The notes under the pieces were generated by a model. The model searched no databases, was not told the DNA's origin, and saw only the letters and a program-made list of their open reading frames with translations. From NCBI GenBank assembly GCA_032027145.1, contig JAVSMP010000001.1, positions 1,702,903 to 1,766,902 of the forward strand: a stretch of DNA of 64,000 nucleotides, read 5' to 3'. Of this stretch, positions 26,668-33,582 are shown one piece after another; within the stretch, counting starts at the first letter, position 1; every line of letters starts with the position of its first letter. This stretch comes from Ignavibacterium sp. GTDB taxonomy: Bacteria; Bacteroidota; Ignavibacteria; Ignavibacteriales; Ignavibacteriaceae. Both the position numbers and the translations under genes were made by a program.

Positions 26668-27954
26668 ATGTCGCGATTTGCAACCATCGATAGAGAAAAA
26701 CCGATGTCAGCAGTTTTAAAAGTTGTTGGTGTTGGCGGTGGTGGCTGTAATGCCATCGAAAGTATGATAACACGCGGATTAAATGGTGTTGAATACATTG
26801 CTGTAAACACAGATGCTCAGGTATTAAGAAGCAGTACGGCAAACTTAAAAGTGCAGGTAGGTAATTCAATTACCAGAGGCTTGGGCGCTGGTGCTGATCC
26901 TAACATCGGAAGAAAATCTGCTGAGGAAGATCGCGACCAAATTGCAGATGTTTTATCAGGAAGTGATATGGTTTTTATAACTGCCGGTATGGGCGGTGGA
27001 ACCGGAACCGGTGCTGCTCCGGTGATTGCTTCAATTGCTAAAAGTATCGGCTCTCTTGTAGTTGGTATTGTTACTAAACCTTTCAAATGGGAAGGTAAAA
27101 CAAGAATGATAAATGCTGAAAAGGGAATTCAGGAATTGAGGCAGCATGTTGACAGCTTGATTGTAATTCCTAATGAAAGATTGTTAAGTATTCTTGATAA
27201 ATCTTCTAATGTATTTGCTGCCTTTGATAAACCAAACGAAGTATTATATGAAGCAACTCGCGGAATAGCCGATATAATTACCATAGAAGGTTTGATTAAT
27301 GTTGATTTTGCTGATGTGCGTGCTGTTATGAATTCAAGTGGAGAGGCTTTGATGGGATGCGGAATTGCAAGCGGTGAAAATCGTGCAATAGAAGCTGCAC
27401 AAAAAGCTATCTCAAGTCCGCTGCTTGAAGGAGTTAATATTAAAGGCGCAAAAAGTGTACTTGTTAATGTTACCGGCTCAAGCAATATGACAATGCAGGA
27501 AGTTAATGAAGGTAATTATGTTATTTATGAAGCCGCTGGTGAAGAAGCTAATGTGATTTTCGGTATCGTTAAAAAAGAAGAAATGAACGATTACATTTCA
27601 TATACAGTAATTGCAACGGGATTTGATAGTGCCAGACCGGCAGGTTTTGGAAAGGCTTCAAGCAACAAAAAATCTACTAATTTTATCTCAGGCAAGCTTC
27701 AGAGTGGTTTTGTTGATCTGTTTAACAATAATACTCCGGATACAAATGTTGATGCAAATAATCTTGATGTTCCAACAATTCTAAGAGTTAATAGCCCAAA
27801 GGCATCACTTGATGACGATGAACAAAAAAATACTCCGAGTGGATTTACTGTGGAGAACTCAAGATATTCCTGGGCGAAGGAAAAAAATGAAAAGAAAAAT
27901 GATTCAGATAATGATGACGACAGCTCTTCATTTTTAAGAATGATTATGGACTAA
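26668..27954 (+). CDS. ftsZ: Cell division GTPase FtsZ
   Basis: A 428-residue tubulin-like GTPase with GVGGGGCNAIESM at the start, the tubulin signature GGGTGTGAAP, and the T7-loop region NVDFADVRAVM. After about residue 320 comes an unstructured linker rich in Asn, Asp and Ser, then a short conserved tail (SSSFLRMIMD) resembling the peptide that binds FtsA. An AGGAGG ribosome site precedes the ATG, the strongest in the operon, consistent with high expression. It is the last division gene of the cluster; no clear terminator follows. Confidence 0.97.
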   Translation: MSRFATIDREKPMSAVLKVVGVGGGGCNAIESMITRGLNGVEYIAVNTDAQVLRSSTANLKVQVGNSITRGLGAGADPNIGRKSAEEDRDQIADVLSGSDMVFITAGMGGGTGTGAAPVIASIAKSIGSLVVGIVTKPFKWEGKTRMINAEKGIQELRQHVDSLIVIPNERLLSILDKSSNVFAAFDKPNEVLYEATRGIADIITIEGLINVDFADVRAVMNSSGEALMGCGIASGENRAIEAAQKAISSPLLEGVNIKGAKSVLVNVTGSSNMTMQEVNEGNYVIYEAAGEEANVIFGIVKKEEMNDYISYTVIATGFDSARPAGFGKASSNKKSTNFISGKLQSGFVDLFNNNTPDTNVDANNLDVPTILRVNSPKASLDDDEQKNTPSGFTVENSRYSWAKEKNEKKNDSDNDDDSSSFLRMIMD

Positions 27955-28006
27955 TTATAAGCAATTAGATAGAACTTTTTAAATCAATAGCTTTAGGAGA
28001 GGATTT

Positions 28007-28204
28007 ATGAGTGATGGACATTCAAATTCTGAGTGTGAAAAAATTCTCTCTGCAATTAATACTGAAAATGAGTTCTTCGATGGTAAAGAATATTTCGAAC
28101 AACTTGATAGGACTATTAAATTAAATGGTAAAGTTATCGTTTATCTTTCCATTATCTACGGGATAATAATTTTTTTAGCCTTAATCTATTTGCTAATGTC
28201 TTAA
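28007..28204 (+). CDS. Small single-TM protein of unknown function
   Basis: This 65-residue protein has a polar N-terminal half with acidic residues and one TM helix at about residues 44-63. AGGAGAGG precedes the ATG at good spacing, supporting translation. No family was recognised. It lies 52 bases after ftsZ on the same strand and could be read from the dcw transcript; a link to division is only positional. Confidence 0.5.
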   Translation: MSDGHSNSECEKILSAINTENEFFDGKEYFEQLDRTIKLNGKVIVYLSIIYGIIIFLALIYLLMS

Positions 28205-28275
28205 GCTGAACTTTAATAAATAATTAAAGAACAAAGTTAGACTAACGTAGATCTATATAATTAAAAGAACTATTT

Positions 28276-28470
28276 TCACTCGTCAATCAACCGCGATTCA
28301 ATCATTACTTCTTTATCATAATCAACCGTAACAATTATTCGGTTTGGTCTGCAGCAAACACGGCAGTCTTCCACAAAATCCTGCTTACCCTCAATCGTTA
28401 AATCAATCCATACAGAATTTTCTACGCCGCAATATTGACAAACCCAATCTAATGTATCATCAGTTTGCAT
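28276..28470 (-). CDS. CPXCG-type cysteine-rich protein
   Basis: This 64-residue protein has a CQYCG motif near the start and CRVCCRP after about 25 residues, forming a likely zinc site. The layout matches the small CPXCG family (Cys_rich_CPXG), whose function is unknown. It ends in an acidic tail. It stands alone on the minus strand, converging with the small membrane protein gene. Confidence 0.75.
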   Translation of the reverse strand: MQTDDTLDWVCQYCGVENSVWIDLTIEGKQDFVEDCRVCCRPNRIIVTVDYDKEVMIESRLIDE

Positions 28471-28580
28471 ATTTACCTCGCAAGAAAATTTACACTTCTA
28501 ATAAGGCATTTAAATTGTTTAAAATCAATTGTTAATTACGCTATTGATTCTTTGATGCAAAAATTTTATATAGTGTTCAA

Positions 28581-30302
28581 GTGTTCACTATTTTATTAAT
28601 ATTGAATCTGAAAAGAAAAGAATTATCATCCTTAAGAATGGAACTTGAAGAATTAACATATCGGGCGCCGAAAGAATGGCGCGAAACTACAAAGTTGTTT
28701 TCACTGCATCCGCCTATACCACGAAACACAAAGAGAATTGATTTTGATATTTATGACTTTGAAATGCTTTTTAATGATATAAAGACAAATCAACTCATTC
28801 GCACAGGACAGACAATAGGATGTTTTTATATCGAATCACCAGGGATGAGAGCATTGCTTCGTAAACTTGATGTACATGATTTTGAAATGCTAACTGCAGC
28901 AAGTTCAATTATTCGCCCAGGTGTTGCAGAAAGCGGAATGATGCAGGAGTTTATTGCACGCCACAAAGATCCTGCTAAACGCAAATATTTTATTCCGGAA
29001 ATGCAAAAAGTTCTTAGTGAAACTTATGGAGTTATGATATATCAGGAGGATGTAATAAAAGTTGCACATCACATTGCAGGCTTAACTTTGGAAGAATCAG
29101 ACCTTCTCCGACGGGCTATGAGCGGAAAGCTTCGCTCTCATGCAACAATGCAAAAGCTGACTGAGAATTATTTTTCTTCATGTAAAAGAAAAGGTCTTAC
29201 AGATAAGCAAGCCGATGAACTATGGAGACAGATAGAATCTTTTGCAGGATACGCATTTTGTAAAGCCCACAGCGCATCTTTTGCTTTGCTTTCTTATCAG
29301 GTTGCATTTCTAAAATCACATTATCCTGCCGAGTTTATGGCAAACGTATTAAGCAACGGCGGTGGATTTTATTCTGCAGCAGTTTACATTTGGGAGTGTA
29401 AACGGCTCGGATTAAAGATTCTGTTGCCATCTATTAATAAAAGTAATTACGGATACACCGGCAGAAATGATGAAATACAAATTGGTTTGATGGCGATAAA
29501 AAATCTTTCTGCCAATAGCTGCCATATAATTGTTGATGAAAGAAAAAGAAATGGCGAGTATCATTCACTGGCGGATTTTCTTATTCGCACTAAACTTGGA
29601 TTTGAGGAAACATCAATACTTATCAAATGCGGGGCAATGGGATGCTTAAAAAAAACGAGACCGGAGCTTTTACGTTTGCTTGATATTTATATCCATAAAA
29701 GAAAAATACTTATCGAAAATTATAACGATCTTTTTTTACACGAAACATTTTTACTTGAAAATGAAGTAAGGACAAATGTAAACTTCAGTGTCGAAGAAAT
29801 CTGTAAAGCAGAATATCAAACATTTGATTATATGGTTACTCGTCATCCGCTTTATTTTTACCGAGATGAAACTGAAAAACCGGATATTGTTAAAGCCAGA
29901 GATCTTGAAAAACATCGCGGCAAAAATGTTAAGCTTATTGGATGGTATATGACTTCCAAGCGAATCAAAACAAGAAAAGGAGAGATAATGAAATTCCTTT
30001 CACTCGAAGACAGAACAGGAACTTTTGAGGCAGTTATTTTTCCGCGCGAGTATGAAAAATATGCCGAGCAGACAATCTCTATGGGTCCCTATGTTATTGT
30101 TGGCAAGGTTGATAAGAACGACGCGACGAATGTTGTTGTAAGTAGTTTATCAATTCTGTCATTTGCATCTGTAAAGGTTGCTGATCAAAAGGACAGCGTT
30201 GACAACAAATATTTTGGTGATATAGAAAAAGTAAGCGAAGATGATTTTACGCTGCTGGAAGGAATTGACAAAGAAAAACTTAGATTGGCTTATGCAGGTT
30301 GA
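28581..30302 (+). pseudogene. DNA polymerase III alpha-like, C-terminal half only
   Basis: This 573-codon frame matches the second half of a DnaE-type polymerase. It begins near the fingers (TIGCFYIESPGMRALL at about 80-95) and has IIRPGVAESGMM, YGVMIYQEDV, LLRRAMSGK and FAGYAFCKAHSASFALLSYQ. A helix-hairpin-helix region and an OB-fold (about 425-510) follow. Full DnaE proteins run to about 1000-1150 residues. The PHP domain and the palm with the catalytic aspartates are missing, and no such sequence lies upstream. The apparent GTG start has no clear ribosome site. The frame has no internal stop, so it is either a recent 5' deletion or a retained non-polymerising fragment. Sequence style resembles the second, DnaE2-like copy of Bacteroidota. 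Confidence 0.7.
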
Positions 30303-30335
30303 AGTTTATTATTACTAGTCTTAAAGAGAATTGAA

Positions 30336-30833
30336 TTATTTCATATTCACAAATTGAGTAGGGAAATCCAGTTCTGAATCTTTTATTAATTTTATAACCA
30401 CCTGTAAATCATCAATCTTTGGTGCAGTTACTCTGATTTGTTCATCTTGTATTTGTGCGTTAACCTTTAACTTTGATTCCTTAATCATTTTTGTAATGAT
30501 TTTTGCATTATCCTTTGAAATTCCGCTTTGCAGACTAATTGTCTGTTTTAGTCTTCCTCCGGCAGCAGCTTCCGGTTCATTAAACTTTAAGGCTTTAATA
30601 GAAATTCCTCTTCGAATAAATTTTGTTTCAAGAATATCAATTGATGCTTTGCGCGAGTAATCATCTTTGGTATTGAGTGAGAGTAATTTATCTTTTTTAT
30701 TTAACTCAATCTGAGTTTTAGAATCTTTCAAATCGTAACGCTGATGTATTTCTTTTAATGCCTGATTAACAGCATTATCTACTTCCTGAAAATCAATTTC
30801 AGATACAATATCGAAAGAATGATTTTGTGCCAT
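30336..30833 (-). CDS. yajQ: YajQ family nucleotide-binding protein
   Basis: This 165-residue protein is of normal length for YajQ: it starts with HSFDIVSEIDFQEVDNAVNQ, has a central KASIDILETKFIRRGI segment and ends in QVVIKLIKDSELDFPTQFVN. The two ferredoxin-like halves are recognisable. Some YajQ proteins bind cyclic di-GMP and regulate transcription; whether this one does is unknown. It is the last gene of a minus-strand set read from the GIY-YIG array through tRNA-Pro, and lies 21 bases after the tRNA. Confidence 0.92.
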   Translation of the reverse strand: MAQNHSFDIVSEIDFQEVDNAVNQALKEIHQRYDLKDSKTQIELNKKDKLLSLNTKDDYSRKASIDILETKFIRRGISIKALKFNEPEAAAGGRLKQTISLQSGISKDNAKIITKMIKESKLKVNAQIQDEQIRVTAPKIDDLQVVIKLIKDSELDFPTQFVNMK

Positions 30834-30854
30834 CTTAAACCCATTATTTTTAAG

Positions 30855-30929
30855 TCGGGGTGATAGGATTCGAACCTACGACCTCTTCGTCCCGAACGAA
30901 GCGCGCTAGCCGGACTGCGCTACACCCCG
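30855..30929 (-). tRNA. tRNA-Pro (anticodon CGG)
   Basis: On the minus strand, acceptor CGGGGTG pairs with CACCCCG and is followed by discriminator A. The D arm is GCGC...GCGC, the anticodon stem CTTCG/CGAAG encloses TTCGGGA (anticodon CGG, reading CCG), and the T arm contains GTAGGTTCGAATCCTAT. All stems pair perfectly. Its 5' end lies only 4 bases after the stop codon of the nearest GIY-YIG gene, so the tRNA is probably cut out of a longer transcript by RNase P. Confidence 0.93.
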
Positions 30930-30933
30930 AATA

Positions 30934-31191
30934 CTATTTGTAAAAGAAAAATTCTGCGTATTCGGTTCTAATAAATTTTTTATTTTTAAGTTTTTTGAGT
31001 TTTAACTCAAATCTATTCGCATCTAAGTTGTTTTCAAAACCTCTTAAAAAAATCAACTCCCAGGATCCTTTAGCTTTTGTTGATTTATTTTGTCCTGAAT
31101 TATGTTCAACTAATCTTCTTTCAATATCTCTAGTATGTCCTATATACCAGCGTTGATTAGCAGATGATTCAATTATATAAGTATAAAACAT
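30934..31191 (-). CDS. Mini GIY-YIG nuclease, copy 1 (next to intact tRNA-Pro)
   Basis: This 85-residue protein consists only of a GIY-YIG domain: YTYII (the GIY strand), WYIGHT (YIG), the catalytic arginine in DIERRLVEHN and the metal-binding glutamate region FELKLKKLKNKK. The ATG at 31191 has AAGG eight bases upstream, so it is preferred to a GTG two codons earlier. Such single-domain nucleases (UvrC N-terminus/YhbQ-like) nick or cut DNA. Its TAG stop lies 4 bases from the tRNA-Pro 5' end. It is identical in protein sequence to copies 2 and 3. Confidence 0.85.
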   Translation of the reverse strand: MFYTYIIESSANQRWYIGHTRDIERRLVEHNSGQNKSTKAKGSWELIFLRGFENNLDANRFELKLKKLKNKKFIRTEYAEFFFYK

Positions 31192-31195
31192 TTCC

Positions 31196-31246
31196 ACGAC
31201 CTTCCCGACCTGTCGGGACGCGCTAGCCGGACTGCGCTACACCCCG
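31196..31246 (-). pseudogene. Truncated tRNA-Pro-like fragment upstream of copy 1
   Basis: On the minus strand it reads as tRNA-Pro from nucleotide 1 through the D arm (28 bases identical to the intact gene). The palindrome TCCCGACAGGTCGGGA then stands in place of the anticodon arm, followed by AGGTCGT as in the variable loop. It then runs into the nuclease start codon. The T arm and acceptor 3' half are absent, so it cannot be a working tRNA. Confidence 0.75.
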
Positions 31247-31250
31247 AATA

Positions 31251-31508
31251 CTATTTGTAAAAGAAAAATTCTGCGTATTCGGTTCTAATAAATTTTTTAT
31301 TTTTAAGTTTTTTGAGTTTTAACTCAAATCTATTCGCATCTAAGTTGTTTTCAAAACCTCTTAAAAAAATCAACTCCCAGGATCCTTTAGCTTTTGTTGA
31401 TTTATTTTGTCCTGAATTATGTTCAACTAATCTTCTTTCAATATCTCTAGTATGTCCTATATACCAGCGTTGATTAGCAGATGATTCAATTATATAAGTA
31501 TAAAACAT
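31251..31508 (-). CDS. Mini GIY-YIG nuclease, copy 2
   Basis: Identical protein to copy 1 (85 residues from the ATG at 31508), in the middle unit of the array, with the same upstream AAGG and the same truncated tRNA-Pro fragment before it. The catalytic residues (GIY, YIG, Arg, Glu) are all kept. The lack of any decay between copies means recent amplification, homogenisation or an assembly duplication. Confidence 0.83.
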   Translation of the reverse strand: MFYTYIIESSANQRWYIGHTRDIERRLVEHNSGQNKSTKAKGSWELIFLRGFENNLDANRFELKLKKLKNKKFIRTEYAEFFFYK

Positions 31509-31512
31509 TTCC

Positions 31513-31563
31513 ACGACCTTCCCGACCTGTCGGGACGCGCTAGCCGGACTGCGCTACACCCCG
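31513..31563 (-). pseudogene. Truncated tRNA-Pro-like fragment upstream of copy 2
   Basis: Same structure as the fragment at 31196-31246: a 28-base tRNA-Pro 5' half, the palindrome, then AGGTCGT leading into the nuclease gene. Confidence 0.75.
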
Positions 31564-31567
31564 AATA

Positions 31568-31825
31568 CTATTTGTAAAAGAAAAATTCTGCGTATTCGGT
31601 TCTAATAAATTTTTTATTTTTAAGTTTTTTGAGTTTTAACTCAAATCTATTCGCATCTAAGTTGTTTTCAAAACCTCTTAAAAAAATCAACTCCCAGGAT
31701 CCTTTAGCTTTTGTTGATTTATTTTGTCCTGAATTATGTTCAACTAATCTTCTTTCAATATCTCTAGTATGTCCTATATACCAGCGTTGATTAGCAGATG
31801 ATTCAATTATATAAGTATAAAACAT
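31568..31825 (-). CDS. Mini GIY-YIG nuclease, copy 3 (promoter-proximal)
   Basis: Identical protein to copies 1 and 2. On the minus strand this is the first gene of the array, behind a candidate TATATTTG promoter element at 31902-31909. If that promoter is used, copies 3, 2 and 1 and then tRNA-Pro and yajQ would lie in one transcript. Confidence 0.83.
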   Translation of the reverse strand: MFYTYIIESSANQRWYIGHTRDIERRLVEHNSGQNKSTKAKGSWELIFLRGFENNLDANRFELKLKKLKNKKFIRTEYAEFFFYK

Positions 31826-31829
31826 TTCC

Positions 31830-31880
31830 ACGACCTTCCCGACCTGTCGGGACGCGCTAGCCGGACTGCGCTACACCCCC
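31830..31880 (-). pseudogene. Truncated tRNA-Pro-like fragment, outermost copy
   Basis: Same structure as the other two fragments, but its first base is G instead of C (GGGGGTG). That would break the 1-72 pair of a tRNA-Pro. It is preceded by a run of eight T, unlike the inner copies, which are preceded by the tail of a nuclease gene. It therefore marks the outer edge of the array. Confidence 0.7.
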
Positions 31881-31901
31881 AAAAAAAAGATATTAGCTGA
31901 A

Positions 31902-31909
31902 CAAATATA
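31902..31909 (-). promoter_or_regulatory. Candidate -7 element driving the GIY-YIG array and tRNA-Pro
   Basis: Read on the minus strand, TATATTTG matches TAnnTTTG perfectly and lies about 22 bases before the outermost tRNA fragment. No good -33 box was found. It is likely the ancestral tRNA-Pro promoter, now almost 1 kb from the intact tRNA. Confidence 0.45.
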
Positions 31910-31939
31910 AAAATAATTTTAAATACAGTTCGATAGTTC

Positions 31940-31970
31940 TTTACTTTAAAATCTTTTACCTTTAAGTTTG
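31940..31970 (+). promoter_or_regulatory. Candidate promoter of the pyrRBC operon
   Basis: TTTA (31940-31943), a 19-base spacer and TAAGTTTG (31963-31970) fit the Bacteroidota -33/-7 promoter with a perfect -7 box. Transcription would start near 31977, leaving a leader of about 110 bases that contains the hairpin at 32053-32085. It is divergent from the array promoter. Confidence 0.55.
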
Positions 31971-32052
31971 GGCAAATAAAATTAACCTTTAACTCTATCC
32001 CGCGAGATGGAAAAGGATGAAAGAAATTAAACATAAACTAAAATAAGGTAAA

Positions 32053-32085
32053 CCTCTGAGGAATTTGTTCCGAAGAGGCTTTTTT
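32053..32085 (+). terminator. Attenuator-like terminator directly before pyrR
   Basis: CCTCT (32053-32057) pairs with AGAGG (32074-32078), and GGAA with TTCC, around a TTTG loop. The two stem parts are separated by a symmetrical GA/GA internal loop. A CTTTTTT run follows and ends 4 bases before the pyrR ATG. No gene ends upstream on this strand, so its role is probably to stop or pause the pyr leader. The only Shine-Dalgarno-like sequence, AGAGG, lies in the 3' arm and would be hidden when the hairpin forms. A standard PyrR-binding consensus was not recognised. Confidence 0.65.
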
Positions 32086-32089
32086 GTAT

Positions 32090-32635
32090 ATGGTCATAAA
32101 ATCAAAAATATTGGATGAAGAAGGATTTGATAGAATCCTAACCAGAATAGCACACGAAGTTCTGGAAAAAAATAAAGGTTCGCATAATCTTGTTCTAATG
32201 GGTATGAGAACAAGAGGTGAGTTTTTAGCAGAACGGCTTAAAGAAAAAATTCATCAGATAGATAACAGCGATCTTCCATTTGGTGTTTTAGATGTAACTC
32301 TTTATCGTGATGATTTTAGAACAAGATTAAAACAGCCTGAAGTGTCAGTTTCAAATATAACTTTTGATATAAATGAAAAAGATATAATTCTTGTTGATGA
32401 TGTTCTTTATACAGGAAGAACTGTTCGCTCAGCATTAAATGCAATTATGGATATGGGAAGACCAAGTTCAATCCAACTTTGCATACTAATTGACAGGGGG
32501 CATCGTGAACTGCCGATTCGTGCTGATTATGTTGGTAAGAATATACCAACTTCGCACAGCGAAGAAATAAAAGTTAAAATGAAAGAATTTGATGGCGAGG
32601 ATGCCATTTATATTGTTGAATCAGAAAAGAAGTAA
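32090..32635 (+). CDS. pyrR: Bifunctional pyr operon regulator / uracil phosphoribosyltransferase PyrR
   Basis: The ATG at 32090 gives 181 residues; a TTG at 32084 lies in the T-run of the hairpin and is less likely. The PRPP-binding motif [27 protein letters not shown] near the start and [19 protein letters not shown] are typical of PyrR. PyrR binds nascent pyr mRNA when UMP is high and attenuates transcription; it also has weak UPRTase activity. As first gene of the operon with a hairpin at its start, it fits self-regulation. It lies 5 bases before pyrB. Confidence 0.93.
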   Translation: MVIKSKILDEEGFDRILTRIAHEVLEKNKGSHNLVLMGMRTRGEFLAERLKEKIHQIDNSDLPFGVLDVTLYRDDFRTRLKQPEVSVSNITFDINEKDIILVDDVLYTGRTVRSALNAIMDMGRPSSIQLCILIDRGHRELPIRADYVGKNIPTSHSEEIKVKMKEFDGEDAIYIVESEKK

Positions 32636-32640
32636 AAAAT

Positions 32641-33561
32641 ATGTCATTATCAAACCGTCATTTATTAGGAATGAAAGATGTTCCTAAAGAAGATATACAG
32701 TTAATTTTAGATACAGCAACAACTTTTAGAGAGGTTTTAGAAAGACCTATAAAAAAAGTTCCGACATTGCAGGGAAAATCAATCGTAAATTTGTTTTATG
32801 AAAGTTCAACACGAACAAGAATATCATTTGAGTTAGCTGAAAAAAGATTATCTGCAGATTCAATAAACTTTGCAGTTTCAGGCAGCAGTGTTAGTAAAGG
32901 AGAAACACTAAAAGATACTGTAAAAAATATCGAAGCAATGAAAGTAGATATGATTGTTGTAAGGCATGCTGCTGCAGGTGTTCCATTGATGCTTACAAAG
33001 ATTTCAGATGCAAATGTCATAAATGCAGGTGATGGAATTCACGAGCATCCAACACAAGCTTTACTTGATATGTATTCCATAAGAGAAAAGCTTGGAAAAC
33101 TTGAGGGATTAAAAGTTTGTATAGTCGGTGATGTTGCACATAGCCGGGTAGCTCTATCAAATATCTATGGACTAAAAACAATGGGCGCAAAGGTTTCTGT
33201 TTGTGGTCCTTCTACAATGATTCCAAAATATCTTGATGAGCTGGGTGTAAATGTTATCCATAGTATTGATGAAGCAATTCAGGAAAATGATGTATTAAAT
33301 GTTTTAAGAATCCAGCTAGAAAGAAAAGCAAGAGAATATTTTCCGTCTATCAGAGAGTATTCTAAATATTTTGGAATTGACAAAGAACGATTAGAAAAAA
33401 ATGGTAAAGATATTTTAATACTGCATCCGGGGCCTATAAACAGAGGTGTTGAATTGTCTTCTGAAATTGCAGACGGCAGCTCGCAGATTATTTTACAACA
33501 GGTTACAAATGGTGTTGCTGTTAGAATGGCAGTACTTTATTTACTCGGGACACTCAATTAA
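32641..33561 (+). CDS. pyrB: Aspartate carbamoyltransferase, catalytic chain
   Basis: This 306-residue protein has the carbamoyl phosphate loop SSTRTRISFE, HPTQALLDMYSI, and the aspartate-binding HPGPINRGVEL near the C-terminus. It joins carbamoyl phosphate and L-aspartate, the committed step of pyrimidine synthesis, as a trimer in the cytoplasm. No pyrI regulatory chain gene is adjacent. Feedback control may therefore rest on PyrR attenuation, or on association with the dihydroorotase encoded 21 bases downstream, as known in some bacteria. Confidence 0.96.
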   Translation: MSLSNRHLLGMKDVPKEDIQLILDTATTFREVLERPIKKVPTLQGKSIVNLFYESSTRTRISFELAEKRLSADSINFAVSGSSVSKGETLKDTVKNIEAMKVDMIVVRHAAAGVPLMLTKISDANVINAGDGIHEHPTQALLDMYSIREKLGKLEGLKVCIVGDVAHSRVALSNIYGLKTMGAKVSVCGPSTMIPKYLDELGVNVIHSIDEAIQENDVLNVLRIQLERKAREYFPSIREYSKYFGIDKERLEKNGKDILILHPGPINRGVELSSEIADGSSQIILQQVTNGVAVRMAVLYLLGTLN

Positions 33562-33582
33562 AAATTTAGAAAGTTTATAAAA

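Larger units (their letters stand above)
30902..31879 (-). repeat. Tandem array of three 317-bp tRNA-Pro/GIY-YIG units
   Basis: The units span 30902-31218, 31219-31535 and 31536-31852, followed by a partial 27-28 bp copy to 31879. By reading, the three copies are identical. Each unit carries a 28-bp piece of the tRNA-Pro 5' half, a GIY-YIG gene and a TCCCGACAGGTCGGGA palindrome. The tRNA-derived 28-mer bounds every unit as a direct repeat; the copy nearest yajQ is part of the intact tRNA. The outermost copy joins unrelated sequence (a T-run on the minus strand), probably the original 5' flank of the tRNA gene. The array could arise by repeated insertion at one site or by unequal crossing-over. 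Confidence 0.9.

Noticed and set aside
26666-27485. Minus-strand frames inside ftsZ (and similar ones inside ftsA, pyrB, copA and others)
   Set aside because: They are antisense shadows of strongly conserved genes with no ribosome sites and implausible composition.
28205-28275. Terminator between the convergent small genes (CTTTAAT/ATTAAAG hairpin at 28211-28229)
   Set aside because: Only A-T pairs and no T-run follow on either strand; too weak to report as a feature.
30902-31879. CRISPR array
   Set aside because: There are direct repeats, but the 317-bp units are wholly identical and contain a gene; there are no short unique spacers and no cas genes.
30902-31879. Retron or group I/II intron in the tRNA
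   Set aside because: No reverse transcriptase is present, the intact tRNA is uninterrupted and no intron core structure was recognised. A GIY-YIG homing intron would split the tRNA, which is not the case here.
31807-32034. 75-codon frame on the minus strand running from the array edge into the pyr leader
   Set aside because: It lies across the candidate array promoter, the truncated tRNA fragment and the pyr promoter, has no ribosome site and an odd composition (RLARPDRSGRSWK comes from the tRNA and palindrome). It is a chance frame.
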